A stretch of DNA of 64,000 nucleotides from Breviolum minutum Mf 1.05b.01 (GCA_000507305.1 DF240792.1:1-64000); one strand, 5' to 3'; positions 20,006 through 31,590 are shown, numbered from the stretch's first letter. The notes: generated by a model not told the origin, from the sequence alone. Program-made: numbers and translations.

Positions 20006-20880
20006 ATGATATTTACCCATTTTTCGCTAGCATATTTTTTGGGGGGGACTTTGGGTGATCACCACCTGGCTCCGACACTTTGGCACCCAAACTCCATGTT
20101 GATTGCACAACTTGAATTTGCAAACTTTACAAAGGTGGGGGTCATCACCCTTGAGGTTTTGATGGAAACAATTCAATTCCATTAGACCCTTGAGGGTGAG
20201 GACATTTTTGTGGAGTTGAAGACCATGTTCCTGGAGAAGCACCCAAGAGATCCAATGAAACCTCCTCAGAGTAAAACTGCTATGCTACAGCTCAATGATG
20301 TAGATGGATGATGCTCGCACACAACAGCGCAGCATGCTGTTTGTTGGAGGCTGAAGCAATAACAACCGACTCAACCGAGCTTTTAGGGTTAGGGCGGGGT
20401 TGCTTGGTTCCCTTCAGGTGATGGCGATGGAAGCAGCAACCGTAAGGTACCACGTACCCCAAGGTTGCCTGTTTGATACCTTCTACCTGAAAGTTTTTTC
20501 AAGAGAAATTCATCTTAACTCAGTCATCTTCCAGGGACATGTTCTAAGCCCCATTGATGGAGCCACTTATGAGCCAAGCTGTCCCCAAAAACATGCAAAA
20601 ATGCCTCCACTGAATCCCACGGTGCTGCCAACGATTTCCATCCTCCCACCAAAGAAACATCGCACTTTCCCAGAAACCCGGTGAGTTTTCCTTGGCTGTT
20701 GGAGAACTTGCTTACTATTCAATTCACTGAGATGTCATATCAATAGTAACTTCTTTGCGACTCAGAAACTATGTCAGCACATATCGCAACTTCTTGCGAC
20801 TGAACAAACTGGGTGAAGGTGAAGGTGCAGATGTCCATTCCAACGTTAAACAAAAATCCCCCCCACATGTCTCACAATGA
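20006..20880 (+). CDS. four-exon gene model, unknown product
   Basis: Exon 1 from ATG 20006 (it may begin later) to 20155 reads NSMLIAQLEFANFTKVGVIT. A 39-nt in-frame intron-like insert follows (20156-20194, flanked by ACCCTTGAGG repeats). Exon 2 is 20195-20299 (EDIFVELKTMFLEKHPRDPM) and ends at GTAGAT. Exon 3 is 20418-20680, after CCCTTCAG, and ends at a consensus GTGAGT (YHVPQGCLFDTFYLKVFSRE). Exon 4 is 20778-20880, after TATGTCAG (RNFLRLNKLGEGEGADVHSN), and ends at TGA. Phases match at every junction. No domain recognised. This is one of the more coherent models. Confidence 0.45.
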
Positions 20881-21354
20881 CTGCATCAACGAAAAACCTG
20901 TTTTTGGATGATGCGGAGCGATCTTGGGTCGACCTCTCCGCATAGGTCTCCGCCGTTTTGGAATCAATTCAACAGAGTATCCAGGTGCAGCTAAAAAAAC
21001 GGATGTTTGAGTCAAGTTGAACATTGTTTGTGGGGGCAATGAAATAATGAGGGAAGAAAGAAACAACTAAATTGTCACCAAATGTTGGTTCAAATCGTGT
21101 TTTGATAAAAACACATATAATATGAAAACATTTCCTGAGTTGATTTCAGAGTTGTCGATAGTGTGGTGCATTTGGGTGCACTGAGTGCACCAGATTACTT
21201 ATATATTTTATAGATACCTGACATGTTACAGTTCAAAGATATTCACTGTTAATGAGCAGATTATGTTTGTCCATCCTAACTAACTACAAATTTCAGCCAT
21301 TTTCCCACACTTTGAGACAAAAGAGGTAAACCATGGTAAACCAACCAACATTAC

Positions 21355-21564
21355 ATGGTACTAAGCAGGCTTACTGATTTCAAAATCAGCGTAAGCTGCG
21401 GTCTTGGTCCATTGATCCCAGGTCTATTCAGATTCTATTTGATGATGCAGGAAAAACACTTGAGCGATCAAAATGATGAATTCCCCTCGAAAAAAAAAAA
21501 GAAAACAGTCTCCTATAGCCTTCCAAGGAACATTGAATCCATGTCATTCTCGGAAGACTCTTGA
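21355..21564 (+). CDS. 69-aa ORF, unknown product
   Basis: ATG 21355 to TGA 21562. A hydrophobic N-terminal part (LGPLIPGLFRFYLMM) is followed by a charged tail with a lysine run (DEFPSKKKKKTV) and SLPRNIESMSFSEDS. No family recognised; intron-exon structure is uncertain (a GTAAGC donor-like site lies inside). Confidence 0.3.
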   Translation: MVLSRLTDFKISVSCGLGPLIPGLFRFYLMMQEKHLSDQNDEFPSKKKKKTVSYSLPRNIESMSFSEDS

Positions 21565-21828
21565 TATTTCCAGATCTACCTTTGGATTTGCAGGTATTGC
21601 AGTGTGGCTTGAGTGATTCTGATGGACATGCGTGACAAAGTCGGCTGCAACCACAGGTGACCATAAAAAGATATAAATCCAAACAAAAAAACAGACGACC
21701 ATTTGAACAAATCAAAATGAACAATTTCACTAGTTGGTGGCTTCAGTGTTTTCTTTTCAACACTTTTTTTCACCCCTACTCGGGGAATTCATCCAGTGGG
21801 TGGCCCAACCTTTCTTTTTAACGGTTGA

Positions 21829-21969
21829 AACGTTGAAACTTCCAAAATTCAAGCAGCTTCAGCATATCTTCTTCGCAGGAGGGCGAACCTTCTTCGCAGG
21901 CAGATGCAAATCATGGTCGAGTTGAGACTTGACAACAAAAAAGTCATGGAACTATTCATGTCCTACTGA
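21829..21969 (+). CDS. coiled-coil exon with a duplicated heptad
   Basis: 46 codons to TGA. A 21-bp tandem repeat (CTTCTTCGCAGG at two positions 21 bp apart) encodes successive heptads LLRRRAN and LLRRQMQ, continued by IMVELRL and DNKKVME. The register and charge pattern are those of a coiled coil, and the repeat length of exactly seven codons supports translation in this frame. Upstream residues are ETSKIQAASAY. No family recognised. Confidence 0.45.
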   Translation, partial: NVETSKIQAASAYLLRRRANLLRRQMQIMVELRLDNKKVMELFMSY

Positions 21970-22083
21970 ATTATACTTGGCAAGTACCAAGCACTTGGAT
22001 CCTAAAATTTTAAAACGTTTCTGATCAGTGCTGCGGGTTTCATGGATGATTTTTGATTGTTGTGATTTTTTTTCTGAAGGGAG

Positions 22084-22233
22084 ATGATGTGTGGCAAGGT
22101 CAATAATACTTTGCATTGGCCTTACGAAGCAATCGGATCATCCATGGGTTTTCATAGGCTTGAAACACAAGTTGTTGACACTGCGTTTGGATCTTGCCTT
22201 TTTCACAACACCAATACCAACTGGGATTTTTGA
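22084..22233 (+). CDS. 49-aa ORF, unknown product
   Basis: ATG to TGA with balanced composition (KVNNTLHWPYEAIGSSMGFH, then RLETQVVDTAFGSCLFHN). An overlapping frame (22194-22385) carries RKGPSSQKFDELLHVQMIDV and is an alternative. Neither is recognised. Confidence 0.3.
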   Translation: MMCGKVNNTLHWPYEAIGSSMGFHRLETQVVDTAFGSCLFHNTNTNWDF

Positions 22234-22636
22234 AGTACTCTAGTTCGAAGCACTGTAAGAACAATACCACTTGCTATGTAGATCTCTGTGTATCTTCCAT
22301 GTTTAGAAAAGGGCCAAGCTCGCAGAAGTTTGATGAGTTGCTCCATGTTCAAATGATAGATGTGTTTTGTTCACAATTTGTCTAGCGGACAACGTGGTGG
22401 CAGGGTAGTGATCTTCTGTTGTAAACACCGGAGAATAAAAGAGCATCGTTCATATCGCCACATGCTAGGTGGTACGTTCACATTGATTCCATGTTTCTTT
22501 TACCCCGAGTATTTGGGGAAGAGGGGAAGATGAAACAAATTTGATGAACATGTGTTTTTGACTAGGTGTTTCAACCACCTAGACTCTAGACTGTGTCTGT
22601 GTTTTTTGCTACTGGAATCTCCATGCTTCCGTGCAG

Positions 22637-22730
22637 GACGACAAAGAATTGCTGCCCATTGGCTCCGACAATCTCTCGGTGGGGATGACTTAGAACCTGA
22701 GATTGATGGGTCCTTGATGGAAGCAAGCTG
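22637..22730 (+). CDS. exon, unknown product
   Basis: Acceptor TTCCGTGCAG and donor AAGCTG|GTGTGT bracket an open, acidic segment (RIAAHWLRQSLGGDDLEPEI, then DGSLMEAS). G+C-richer than the flanks. No family recognised. Confidence 0.4.
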
Positions 22731-23397
22731 GTGTGTGTACTCTGTACTCGATCTTTTTGCTTGATTTTTATCTCATTAAAACATTATGTTCTCAGTTTTT
22801 TTTGTTTGTCAATGCTTGAATCCAAATTTAATGGAAGAGTTTGACATCGAGTAAAATAATCAAACACAACAATTGCACAAGGGTTTACATACCATCACTC
22901 AGGTTAGAAAAATATGGTCAAGTTCTTCCAGACTTATCAGATGGGTGAAACTCGAGGATGCAGAAAAACCTCCAGACCTCAAAGTTCGATGACTGGGATT
23001 TTACTACAGCAGCCTCATAGAGTAGCAGCCTCGTAGTGTATTTGAGTGCATCATCCCACAAGATCATCATAGCTCAAACACCAAGATGTAGTTCAGGAGA
23101 AAAACATATCCCAGGAATTGCTTCATTCAAAACTTTGGAGGTTGGTAATATGACATCATTCAGAATTGATCATATTTGGCATGTGAAACTTTGGACAAAT
23201 ATATAGATACTATATGTATTTAAAAAAAAGTATATACATATTGCATATTCAGTTCCAGACATCTCGCCTCATATATATATATGAATATTATATATTGCAG
23301 CACATGAATGTAAGCACTGTTTTGTCCTTATCAATCATATTTGACCATTGGTAGGTTGCATCCAAATGGCTTCCATTTTTTCCCCCCCATAATCCAG

Positions 23398-23496
23398 GAC
23401 TCCATCACGTATCCGGAGGCTGCCCTGCTGTTGTGAAAACGGGTCTTTCATTATAGCGACCTCCACACGACCGATTTCACCCCAAATGGTGGCTTA
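23398..23496 (+). CDS. two mini-exons around a possible 24-nt intron
   Basis: 23398-23432 (DSITYPEAALL) follows CATAATCCAG and ends at GTGAAA. The 24-nt interval 23433-23456 ends CATTATAG. 23457-23496 (DLHTTDFTPNGGL) continues with matching phase and ends at a GTAAGG donor. The intron would be unusually short and the whole may be chance. Confidence 0.25.
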
Positions 23497-25850
23497 GTAA
23501 GGTAAATCACCCTTAGTTGCAGAGAAATCTTGGTTGGTGAAATATTGTATTATTGTATATTGACCAGATAGTATGGTTTTTTCAAAGCTCCAATAATTTG
23601 GTAACATGGATGGATGATATGGTTGATGTGTTTTTTTTGACTGACCGACATTTCTTGAAGAAGGTAAGCCTTGAGGTTTTGAAATTGTTTGAACTGATGA
23701 ACTGTGAATTGAAGGAATCGAAGCTAGTGGATTTCCTCCAACTGTGGTTGTCACCAGGCAAATTACTATGGCAATCATCAAGCCATTGTTGAATGATGCC
23801 TAACAAGTTTTTGCTTGTGCCAACAAAAAAGTCATGAACCCGAACAAGTGCACTGTCCCACCTCTTGTTATTTGATTTCTATGTTTTCCCACAACTCTTT
23901 CAGTTGCGTTGGACACGGTAGCTTCATGATATGCATGATAACAATACAAACCATTAGAGCCGGTCTTTGCACATTGATTTATGAAAATGATGTTTTCCCA
24001 GGGATAAGACTATAGATGATTCAAAACTGACAGCTGTATTTCCAAATGGGGTGTCATCACATCATCCGAAATATGTGCACCAACTCGCAACAACTTGTTT
24101 TTGGTGTTTTGGAAAGGCCTTGGAGGGAGGAATCTCGGAACACTTCGTGGAGATGGAGGTACTGTGACAAAACCTCACAGAAAATGAGGTCTTATTAAGG
24201 GACGAACTGACAAACTGGTGGTGAAATTCAGCTCTATCATATAGCCCATATGTTTTTGTGGTTTTTGGGAAGGGGGTGGTTGGCATTGGGTATTTTGGTC
24301 GGTCGAAACTCGATTTTTGTACGTCGCGGAGCCAGGTGTCAGGGTGACAATTTTTCAGGATGGTTTTGGAAGAAATCGACATCAAATCCTCATTTGGAAA
24401 CAATGCAAAGTTGCTAAAGAACATCTACCTTTCCACAAGTTTTAACATGGAACCTAAAAATATGTTGGTTTCCAAAATGGAATCTCCAAATTCCTAGGGG
24501 TCTAAATTTCAGCTTCCAGCCGGTTAAGCTTTTGGAATTATGGGATGCCCTCCCTGAAACTAACAGCTGGCACGCCACCTAAAGATGGATGGTTTGGAAT
24601 ACCAGTTTCCATTTGGGGCAAAAGGCCTTACTTTCAGGGGCGAAGGGTTAGTTTCAGGGAGTGCATTTGATGATATAAAAATGGAAGATGACTGGTTTCC
24701 AGCGCCAGGAGCTACCAGCATCTCACCATGGTCAGGAGGTACTACGGGGTAACTGGTGAACGTGAGAAGAATGTTGAGATTCTGGTGGTTGGTCAAAAGG
24801 TCTTTGAACATATTCATGCATTATTCTGTATCTATGCTTTTCACATAGACAACAAACAAATACCAGCTGGAAAGGATCGATGGCTAGCCGCCTAGCCACT
24901 CCCATTCGTTTTGTTTTTTCATGGCCCCTTACAAATTGCCACCTTTTGAGAATTGGCGCAGATCCTGGAGGTCAAATTTCATGCTGTTCCTTTCTGAGGT
25001 TTTTCTTTTGGTGAATCCGGATGATGAGAATTCATGAATAGAACCCACTGGTATGGTTAAAATAGATGGTGTATATACTGTATAAACAATTTTGCCAACT
25101 GTTCTTGAGAATTGCCCAGTTGATGACTTTTTTTACTGTTGATTGTTCCTTTTGATGGCTAAACAAAAACGAGATTGCGTATGGCGGCCCATGCTGTTTG
25201 GGGAAAAACCCATGGCCAAACTTGCCCAGGAGCTGGTGGTTCCTTGGCTTTATGAACAGAGATTCCAGTATGAATTTGAGGGATGTTGTATATACATATG
25301 ACATAGCCCTCTTGAAAAGGAAAGGATTATTTGGTCCCATTTGTCAGTGTGGAACTGTTAGTTTTAGGGAGTGCAAGCTACATATAGTTACTAGCCTTCA
25401 CCATTTTAGATCATTGGTCGATATATTGCCAGAGCAGCTCGATTCATTTTGGGGATTCCCACACACAAAATATCGGATAAGTTTGGTCCTAATCTTTATA
25501 CCTTAGTATGTGTTTCTTCTTGTAAAGGTAAATGGTATCTCTCAACCCAACTAGGTGGTGGTTTCAAAGATGTTTTATTTTCACTCCTATTTGGGGATGA
25601 TGAACCCATTTTGACGAGCATATTTTTCGAAGGGGTTGAAACCACCAACTCGACAAGTGATGATTGTGAGGTTGTTTTTTTTTTCAAGATAGACACCATC
25701 CAATAAACAAGGCACACTTCAGACAAAACCGTGAAGCTATGAAACCCACAGGAAAGTTTGCAGCTCATTTCCACCAACTTTTTGTTGGTTTTTCAATGAA
25801 GAATTTCAAATGCCAAAATGTTCCAAACCCTTCGGATTAGAGGGTTAGTA
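23497..25850. other. no convincing gene
   Basis: A+T-rich DNA with only chance-length ORFs, apart from a family C element (24549-24661) and a lone right-end arm of the same family at about 25345-25375. The 120-codon minus-strand frame at 24062-24424 has no splice context and is not called. Confidence 0.4.
24549..24661. mobile_element. family C MITE
   Basis: About 113 bp with ends CCTCCCTGAAACTAACA and GGTTAGTTTCAGGGAG as inverted repeats. The flanks are ATGC on the left and TGCA on the right, so the target duplication is imperfect. No coding capacity. Confidence 0.75.
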
Positions 25851-25951
25851 CTTTTGATGGCTGAAATCCTGCACCACCTGGGATGTATGAAACCCTACAA
25901 ACAATGGGAGAAACTACCTATCCACTGGTGCAGGATTTCTTCCATCAACAG
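25851..25951. mobile_element. family E MITE, 101 bp
   Basis: Ends CTTTTGATGG...CCATCAACAG with TA on each side (25849-25850 and 25952-25953). The long arms include AATCCTGCACCA and TGGTGCAGGATTT, and the interior CACCTGGGATGTA is shared with the copy at 48870-48970. TA duplication and terminal inverted repeats are the signature of Tc1/mariner-type (Stowaway-like) MITEs. Confidence 0.85.
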
Positions 25952-25953
25952 TA

Positions 25954-27260
25954 TCTCTCTGTCTTCCACAGAGATATTGTAGTTGTATGATGTTGTTTTA
26001 TTTTTCTTGATGTTTGTAAAACGTCCGTGGAACTTAGACTTTACACCAAAAAGAAAACAACATGCTTTTCACCCAAGAAGCCAAACATTTGGCTTCATGG
26101 GATCAACGGCGCCTCAGTTAGGAAGCAGGTCTCTCTTGACCCACACGTCCCAAAGTGTGAGTGGTTGCACGAGATCTTCCGATTATTTGGATGTAGACAA
26201 CCCCTACTGATGCTCCTCCTTATGACTAGTAAATTTGACCGCAAAATGGTTAGTTCAGAATTTTTGGAGCATTGGTGAAAAAAAAATATATTTGCATATA
26301 ATACGAAATCCATGCGCCAAATTCCCGCAGATGCATGTCCGAAAAAAGAACACATTAGTATTTTTCAGCTAATGCAGAGATATATACTGTAAGTGTCCTT
26401 GATACATCAAGGTCGAAGCCATTTCCACTGAGGAAACTCCGGAAGTGCTAGAAGCTTCACAGGATGTCTATGCCACCTGGCATTGATGTTTGTTGTTTGT
26501 TGTGTTGATCAATGTGTAGAACAAGACTTCAAGTTTCAGATTCTTAGCTGACTTGTTGAGGTACAGGAAGTCACTCCCATGGTCTGGCGGCCTAAGCGTG
26601 GATCAAATGTGGCATTCTTTGACTGGAATATCTTTTTGCATGGTTCCAAACATCGCCCATTTCACTGGGATTAACATCGTGGTTCGCGAACCACTTGATC
26701 AACGGAAGTTTTTTTTGCAGAAGTTGACAGGGAGGATATTCAGCGGAAACTCTGCTTGGATGTATTTGAAAATCAGTGGAGATCAGTTTTGTTGCTTCCA
26801 AATTGAGCCTTTTTGATTGCAGAATGACTTTAAGCATCGAACTTTACTCAAATGTGCTGTTCCAAAGGTCACTTCTCCACTGCTGTGATTTCATGTAAAG
26901 ATTAGTGATTAGCAGACAAATATGGGTATGCCAGGTTTATGCCTAAAACAAATGGGATCCAAATCCCTAAAAAAACACGTTTCGAATGTCATTCTCTGGG
27001 GAACCTGATGGGCCAGTTTTGTTTGGTCAAGCTGGGTCCAAAGTATGTCCAAGATGTGGAAAGTTGTGGATGGTTTGATTTCCTGATGAATCAAGTATGA
27101 AGGATATATGATATATATATATATAATATATATGTTTATACAATTTGGTGATTTTTATGATATATGTACACTTGTATGCGTAATGTACTAAGAGAAAATA
27201 TATGAATAAACCCCTTTTTTTGGTTATATATATTCTGTTTATGACAATACTAAATTCCAG
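25954..27260. other. region with weak exon-like segments
   Basis: Possible + strand pieces are 26404-26460 (VEAISTEETPEVLEASQ) and frames around 25983-26278. None has two good splice sites. AT microsatellites lie at about 27105-27130. Otherwise A+T-rich and uninformative. Confidence 0.35.
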
Positions 27261-27386
27261 GCGTCGATTTCTGTGCCCTTTCTTAGTGTCCCGCAGCTAC
27301 GAGCGAAAAAAACAACCTGTGAGGTGTCAGATGCCTCTACCATGACGCCTGGGCACTTGCTCTTGACATCTCTTCTGAAATCCAAG
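27261..27386 (+). CDS. exon, unknown product
   Basis: Exactly 42 codons with phase 0 at both ends, between TAAATTCCAG and AAATCCAAG|GTTCTG. The peptide begins ASISVPFLS and continues VPQLRAKKTTCEVSDASTMT, then GHLLLTSLLKSK. Balanced composition. No family recognised. The frame stays open past the donor to 27464. Confidence 0.45.
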
Positions 27387-27736
27387 GTTCTGACTCCACG
27401 GAAAGACCGTGTGAATTTGTGTCATCTGACCACCTTTTTACAACATCAAAACAAATATGTTTGAAAGAAACACGGGTCTTGTCCCTCATATGTAATAACT
27501 GGTAAACTGTTAGAGTTCTGAAGCTATCAACAATAATACTTCATTGTTTGTTCAATGAACATGTAGTTTTCAAGTTGTTTCCAACTCTTTTTGGGACTTT
27601 CTTGTCGGGATTTTCTTTTTGGTCCTTCGGGCGAATCTGTTCGTTCTTCTTTTGCAAAGGTTCAACATCTCGACCTTTGAGAATCTTATTGACGTTTGTT
27701 TTTCCCAAGGCTGATAGGCTGATAGTTTACGAGTAG

Positions 27737-27834
27737 CCTCCCTGAACCTAACATAGCACCAAAAAATGCGGTTTCCACCAGGAATCTCCTTTTCCAGTGG
27801 TCTATTTTCAGGGGCTTTGTTAGTTTCAGGGAGG
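27737..27834. mobile_element. family C MITE with perfect 4-bp target duplication
   Basis: 98 bp, ends CCTCCCTGAACCTAACA and TGTTAGTTTCAGGGAGG, flanked by GTAG on both sides (27733-27736 and 27835-27838). The cleanest copy of the family and the one that defines its boundaries. Confidence 0.85.
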
Positions 27835-27842
27835 GTAGGGGT

Positions 27843-28208
27843 TTGAAACCTACCTATTTCAATCCAAGCACAAATCCTAACAAAGGATCACTTTCCAACC
27901 AGAGATTGATGCAATTTTGCTTAGGTCCTTCCATTTCGTGGCAGCCATGTCTGTTTTGTCATGTTGAATTAGGGTCCCAACAACAAGAAGACTCAACAAG
28001 AAAGACTTGGTCGAGATCGATCCCTACTTTTGACCAGCTGTTCTGTCCCCAAAAACTTGTTGTTTTGACAGTTTTCATCCCCAAAATTCAGAATATTCAT
28101 GACACAATTACCATTTTGTCAGCCGCTTGTAAGCACCAACCTTCATGTTCACCAGATGCAACACGTGATACTTATCACTTTTTTCCTGGGGTAGGCTCTA
28201 GTTGTTGA
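27843..28208 (+). CDS. 121-codon ORF, unknown product
   Basis: An open frame starting just after the family C element, ending at TGA. Contains many Ser/Pro/Cys residues (SISWQPCLFCHVELGSQQQE). No splice evidence and no recognised domain; length is the only support. Confidence 0.25.
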   Translation: MKPTYFNPSTNPNKGSLSNQRLMQFCLGPSISWQPCLFCHVELGSQQQEDSTRKTWSRSIPTFDQLFCPQKLVVLTVFIPKIQNIHDTITILSAACKHQPSCSPDATRDTYHFFPGVGSSC

Positions 28209-28307
28209 AAAGTAGCAGTCAATTTTTGGGGTGGGATGCCTTCCCTATGAATCACTTGGAGAAGTTCACTTTCACTACGCTGCACCAATTCTGAACAACC
28301 TTTCCAG

Positions 28308-28409
28308 GATGTGGTTTGGACATCAGTACCTTTGGGCTCAGAATCTCTTCTCAGATCTTCAGATGAGGGGGATGGACGTGTGCCCGTCTTTGCTTTTGGG
28401 GGGATGTAA
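28308..28409 (+). CDS. candidate exon, unknown product
   Basis: After CCTTTCCAG, one frame reads WTSVPLGSESLLRSSDEGDG and ends at TAA 28407. Two other frames, including a 117-codon minus-strand frame (28175-28528), are open here too, so assignment is uncertain. Confidence 0.3.
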   Translation, partial: DVVWTSVPLGSESLLRSSDEGDGRVPVFAFGGM

Positions 28410-29851
28410 CAAACAAAAGCTGCCGAAGATTCATGTGTGAAGGGTGAAGCAAACCACCAAGTGGATGGTTTTTGTATGGTTTTTGTTGTTCCTGTTTTTT
28501 TCGAGTTCAGGTGGCATTTAGAGGTCATACAAAATCGATGGACCCCGAGTTACTTTCCGTGTTTTTGGAAAATTCACCAACTTGGATGGGGAAGTTTCAC
28601 GTTTTTGAGGCACATATCTATATGTAAACCTGACTTGCAAACGTGATCAAATAGGAAATTCACAGTACTAGATTTGCACAGGTTTTTCAAGCTGGTGCGG
28701 GCCTGAAAAAGGGTTGGTATGGATTGTTCCATCATTTCACAAACATAGGATGAAAAAATATATGAAAAGGACTTTGCCTTGCAAACATATTTTTTGCTAG
28801 GAGAGATGCTTTAGTTGAGTTCTTTCATACATTCGGTACTGCCATACTTATTTTTGGTACGTTCTCCCAAAAAGGTATCCTATCATTCTATGGGTGATAA
28901 TGTGTTGGATTTTTTGCATACATCTATTGACCTTCAACACCTGGTAACACCTGTCCCTAGTGCCCCAAGATGTTTGAGGAAAAAAACTTCCAATGGAGCT
29001 TGGTGGCAGCCTTAGAAAGGAAGATTGCTGGAGCAATTTCTGGAGCCAAATCCGAAATAAACAGCCAGTAACTATTCCCAATATCCCCAATGCTATTGCT
29101 CAAAAGTCATGAGAGGTTTTTGTTTGAATTTCGCTCCCTGAAAACGAAAATCATGGCACGAAATGAACAGATGGTAGCCATCAAGTGGAAAGTTTGGAGA
29201 TTTGATGAGATGAACGTTGTCATGACAAGTGGAATCTCATGTTGCGGTTGTGGAATCAATCCGAACATATCCAAATCTAACATATTTTCCCTAGATATCT
29301 GTGAGAATCACTGTTATTTCTTCAATACTGGCCTCGTTTTAACACCTTGTTGTCCCCTTGGAACTAAGATGCCACGTTTAGCCCAACATGAGGCTTGTGG
29401 GGGAACCAATGGTGGAGTTTTTTTTGGGAGGCCATGAACATATCACACCTTTCGCAATCCGGAGTGTTTTTTTGAAGGAACTCCCACGGAAGAATAACTT
29501 GTTTTTTTGGTGGTATATTCCAAGTTTATCCAAGGTTTTTGGTAATCTTCTGTTGGGGTGTATCTCAGTGTGGCCTTACACTTGCCCGGCAGTTTGGAAG
29601 GTTGGATGGTAAGCCGGTGACTCTAAGGTCAAATAGATGGGAGCTAAGCATCGTCTACGGATCTACCTTTGTGGTGACGTTTGGGTGAATAAGCTGAGTG
29701 TTTTTCATGACCAAATATATTCATACCCACATTCAACAAGTTTAAGTGTTATAGATATATACATGTGCAGATGTACAATAGTAGATTTTGTAAGTAATTA
29801 CAGCATATTAGTAGAGACTATACCAATAAACATACATATATTTACATGTAT
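28410..29851. other. region with one long ORF only
   Basis: A 115-codon + strand frame at 29090-29437 (KIMARNEQMVAIKWKVWRFD, then a Cys-rich GISCCGCGINPN) is the only notable content. No flanking splice sites could be fixed, so it is not called separately. The rest is A+T-rich. Confidence 0.3.
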
Positions 29852-29957
29852 GGGTGTTTCCTTAAATGGTGCTACCCCCAATCTCCACCCCAAAATGATC
29901 ATTTTTGGTAGGAAAACCCATAGTTGTTGGGGAAACCCAGCATTTTAGGAAACCCCC
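29852..29957. mobile_element. family A MITE
   Basis: 106 bp, ends GGGTGTTTCC...GGAAACCCCC, same orientation and interior as the copy at 15324. Flanks are GTAT and ATAT, an imperfect 4-bp duplication. It lies 42 bp upstream of the exon-like segment at 30000. Confidence 0.85.
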
Positions 29958-29999
29958 ATATAGACTATGTAGATACGAAACTAACCATCACCATCCACA

Positions 30000-30083
30000 C
30001 CTGCCATTTTATCACCTGGACCTCGGCAGGAGTCACGTCCGGACGTCGAGACGGCCTTGCAACGCATGGATCACATGCTACAG
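30000..30083 (+). CDS. exon, unknown product
   Basis: A G+C-rich segment ending at a CTACAG|GTGACG donor. The preferred frame is PRQESRPDVETALQRMDHML, acidic and helical. Other frames are basic and less likely. The upstream acceptor was not identified; the intron before it would contain the family A element. Confidence 0.4.
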
Positions 30084-30113
30084 GTGACGCATGTTTTTTG
30101 TGGAGATTGCTGC

Positions 30114-30221
30114 CCTCCCTAAAACGAGCACTTCACAGAAAATTTGGATGGTTGGAAGTTGGAAGACTACTTTCCTTTTTTGGGATGGCATGCTTTCAGG
30201 GACTATGTGAGTGTTAGGGAG
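30114..30221. mobile_element. family C MITE, diverged
   Basis: Ends CCTCCCTAAAACGAGCA and GAGTGTTAGGGAG. Shares the interior word GATGGTTGGAAGTTGGAAGA with other family members. Begins immediately after the donor of the exon at 30000-30083. Confidence 0.65.
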
Positions 30222-31473
30222 TGTATAAGATTGAAGATGGAATCGTCAAACTTAGCAGATTGTGTTAAGTCAGAACAAAAAGCTGGTGATCTCAGTTGAA
30301 GGGTCTTGTTTTTTCGTTTCTATTGCTTTGTTTTTATTGGTTTCCTTGGGTTTATCATGATCTGTCTATTCATAGTCAACACATCCTTCAACATCAGCAA
30401 TGACATCAGGGGCACTATACCATGCTTTTTGGCTTCGGAGTTTGTTACCCTCTGAGCCTCAGAAATCACAGGTATATGGAGCACCACCAAGCATCATGGT
30501 CTTTGCCAGTTGATCAAGAAACCTGATTATATGATTACACATGAGCCAACGAGTATACCTTTGGATGGATGATGGGTTATGGCTCCAATGTCATTTGCGA
30601 TGAAATTCTTGGGAAAGGTTTCAACATGTTTTATGCCGTGCCATTTTTTTTGGTGTCAGATCATGGTTTCAAATCTAATACAAACCTTTTGCCTGTCTAT
30701 CTCCTCTATCCCCTTGATGGGAAGGACGTCAAGATGTCCCCATTGAATGAGCATTGTTTTTGAATCGGAGTAGTCCAACAGCTTTTGCCAATGGAAATTC
30801 ACGTGGACTTGAGGTGGTAAAAAGAACCCTTAGGGCAGGTTGAAAGCGATGGGTTGATATATCCTATGATAGGGATGACTAAAATGCCTTGAATTATGGA
30901 GATCTAAGATCTATGCCCACCCGACAAATCCCCACCCCTAATGTCAACCACCCTAGTTCCTTGATATGGTCTTATTAAGGACTTCTTTTTTTTCACGGGC
31001 AACGTCTCAGCGATGCACCATCGCGTGGTCCAGGCTTTGCCATCGCAGGTGCTGGCTGGACATGCACCAGGCCATTTACAGTTGATGACATGAACACATG
31101 CTCAGTTCGGTTTTTTGTAAGTGTGAAGTATGACATGCATAGACTTAAGTTGCACACATTAAATAGGTAAGGGGCAGACCGTGCAAGTAGCTGTGCATAA
31201 AGTGGAAACTGGATTTTTGCTTGTAAGGACAGAATTCTAGCATATTAGCATGCTTTGTTTGGTTCATTTTTTTTTGTTTGGTATGTCAGTCAATTTCCCC
31301 AAGGTGTTTTCTTTATTTTTCAACAGATACACACAACTCCCATCAAACATGAGGCGTCCACTGGCCATCCATCTCTTCAGCGGCCTGGTCACGCCTTGGT
31401 GCGGCAGCGCAGCGTTTTGATGCTCCAATTGTGGTTCCTGATTTTGAAACACAACCCCATGGCATGTATATAT

Positions 31474-31590
31474 GGGTGTTTCCGAAAATAGGGGTGTTTT
31501 TCCCCCAAAATGGATGGTGAAAATAACATGGGAAACCCTATTAATCCATGGATGATTTGGGGGGAAAACCCACTATTTTCGGAAACATCC
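31474..31590. mobile_element. family B MITE
   Basis: 117 bp, ends GGGTGTTTCCGAAAATAGGG and the inverted CTATTTTCGGAAACATCC, flanked by ATAT on both sides. Shares the GGGTGTTTCC terminus with family A but has a different interior. Confidence 0.85.

Noticed and set aside
22855..23036. About 60 codons without a stop at 22855-23036
   Set aside because: A second frame over the same DNA looks equally protein-like, which shows how weak composition is as evidence here. There are no splice sites to decide.
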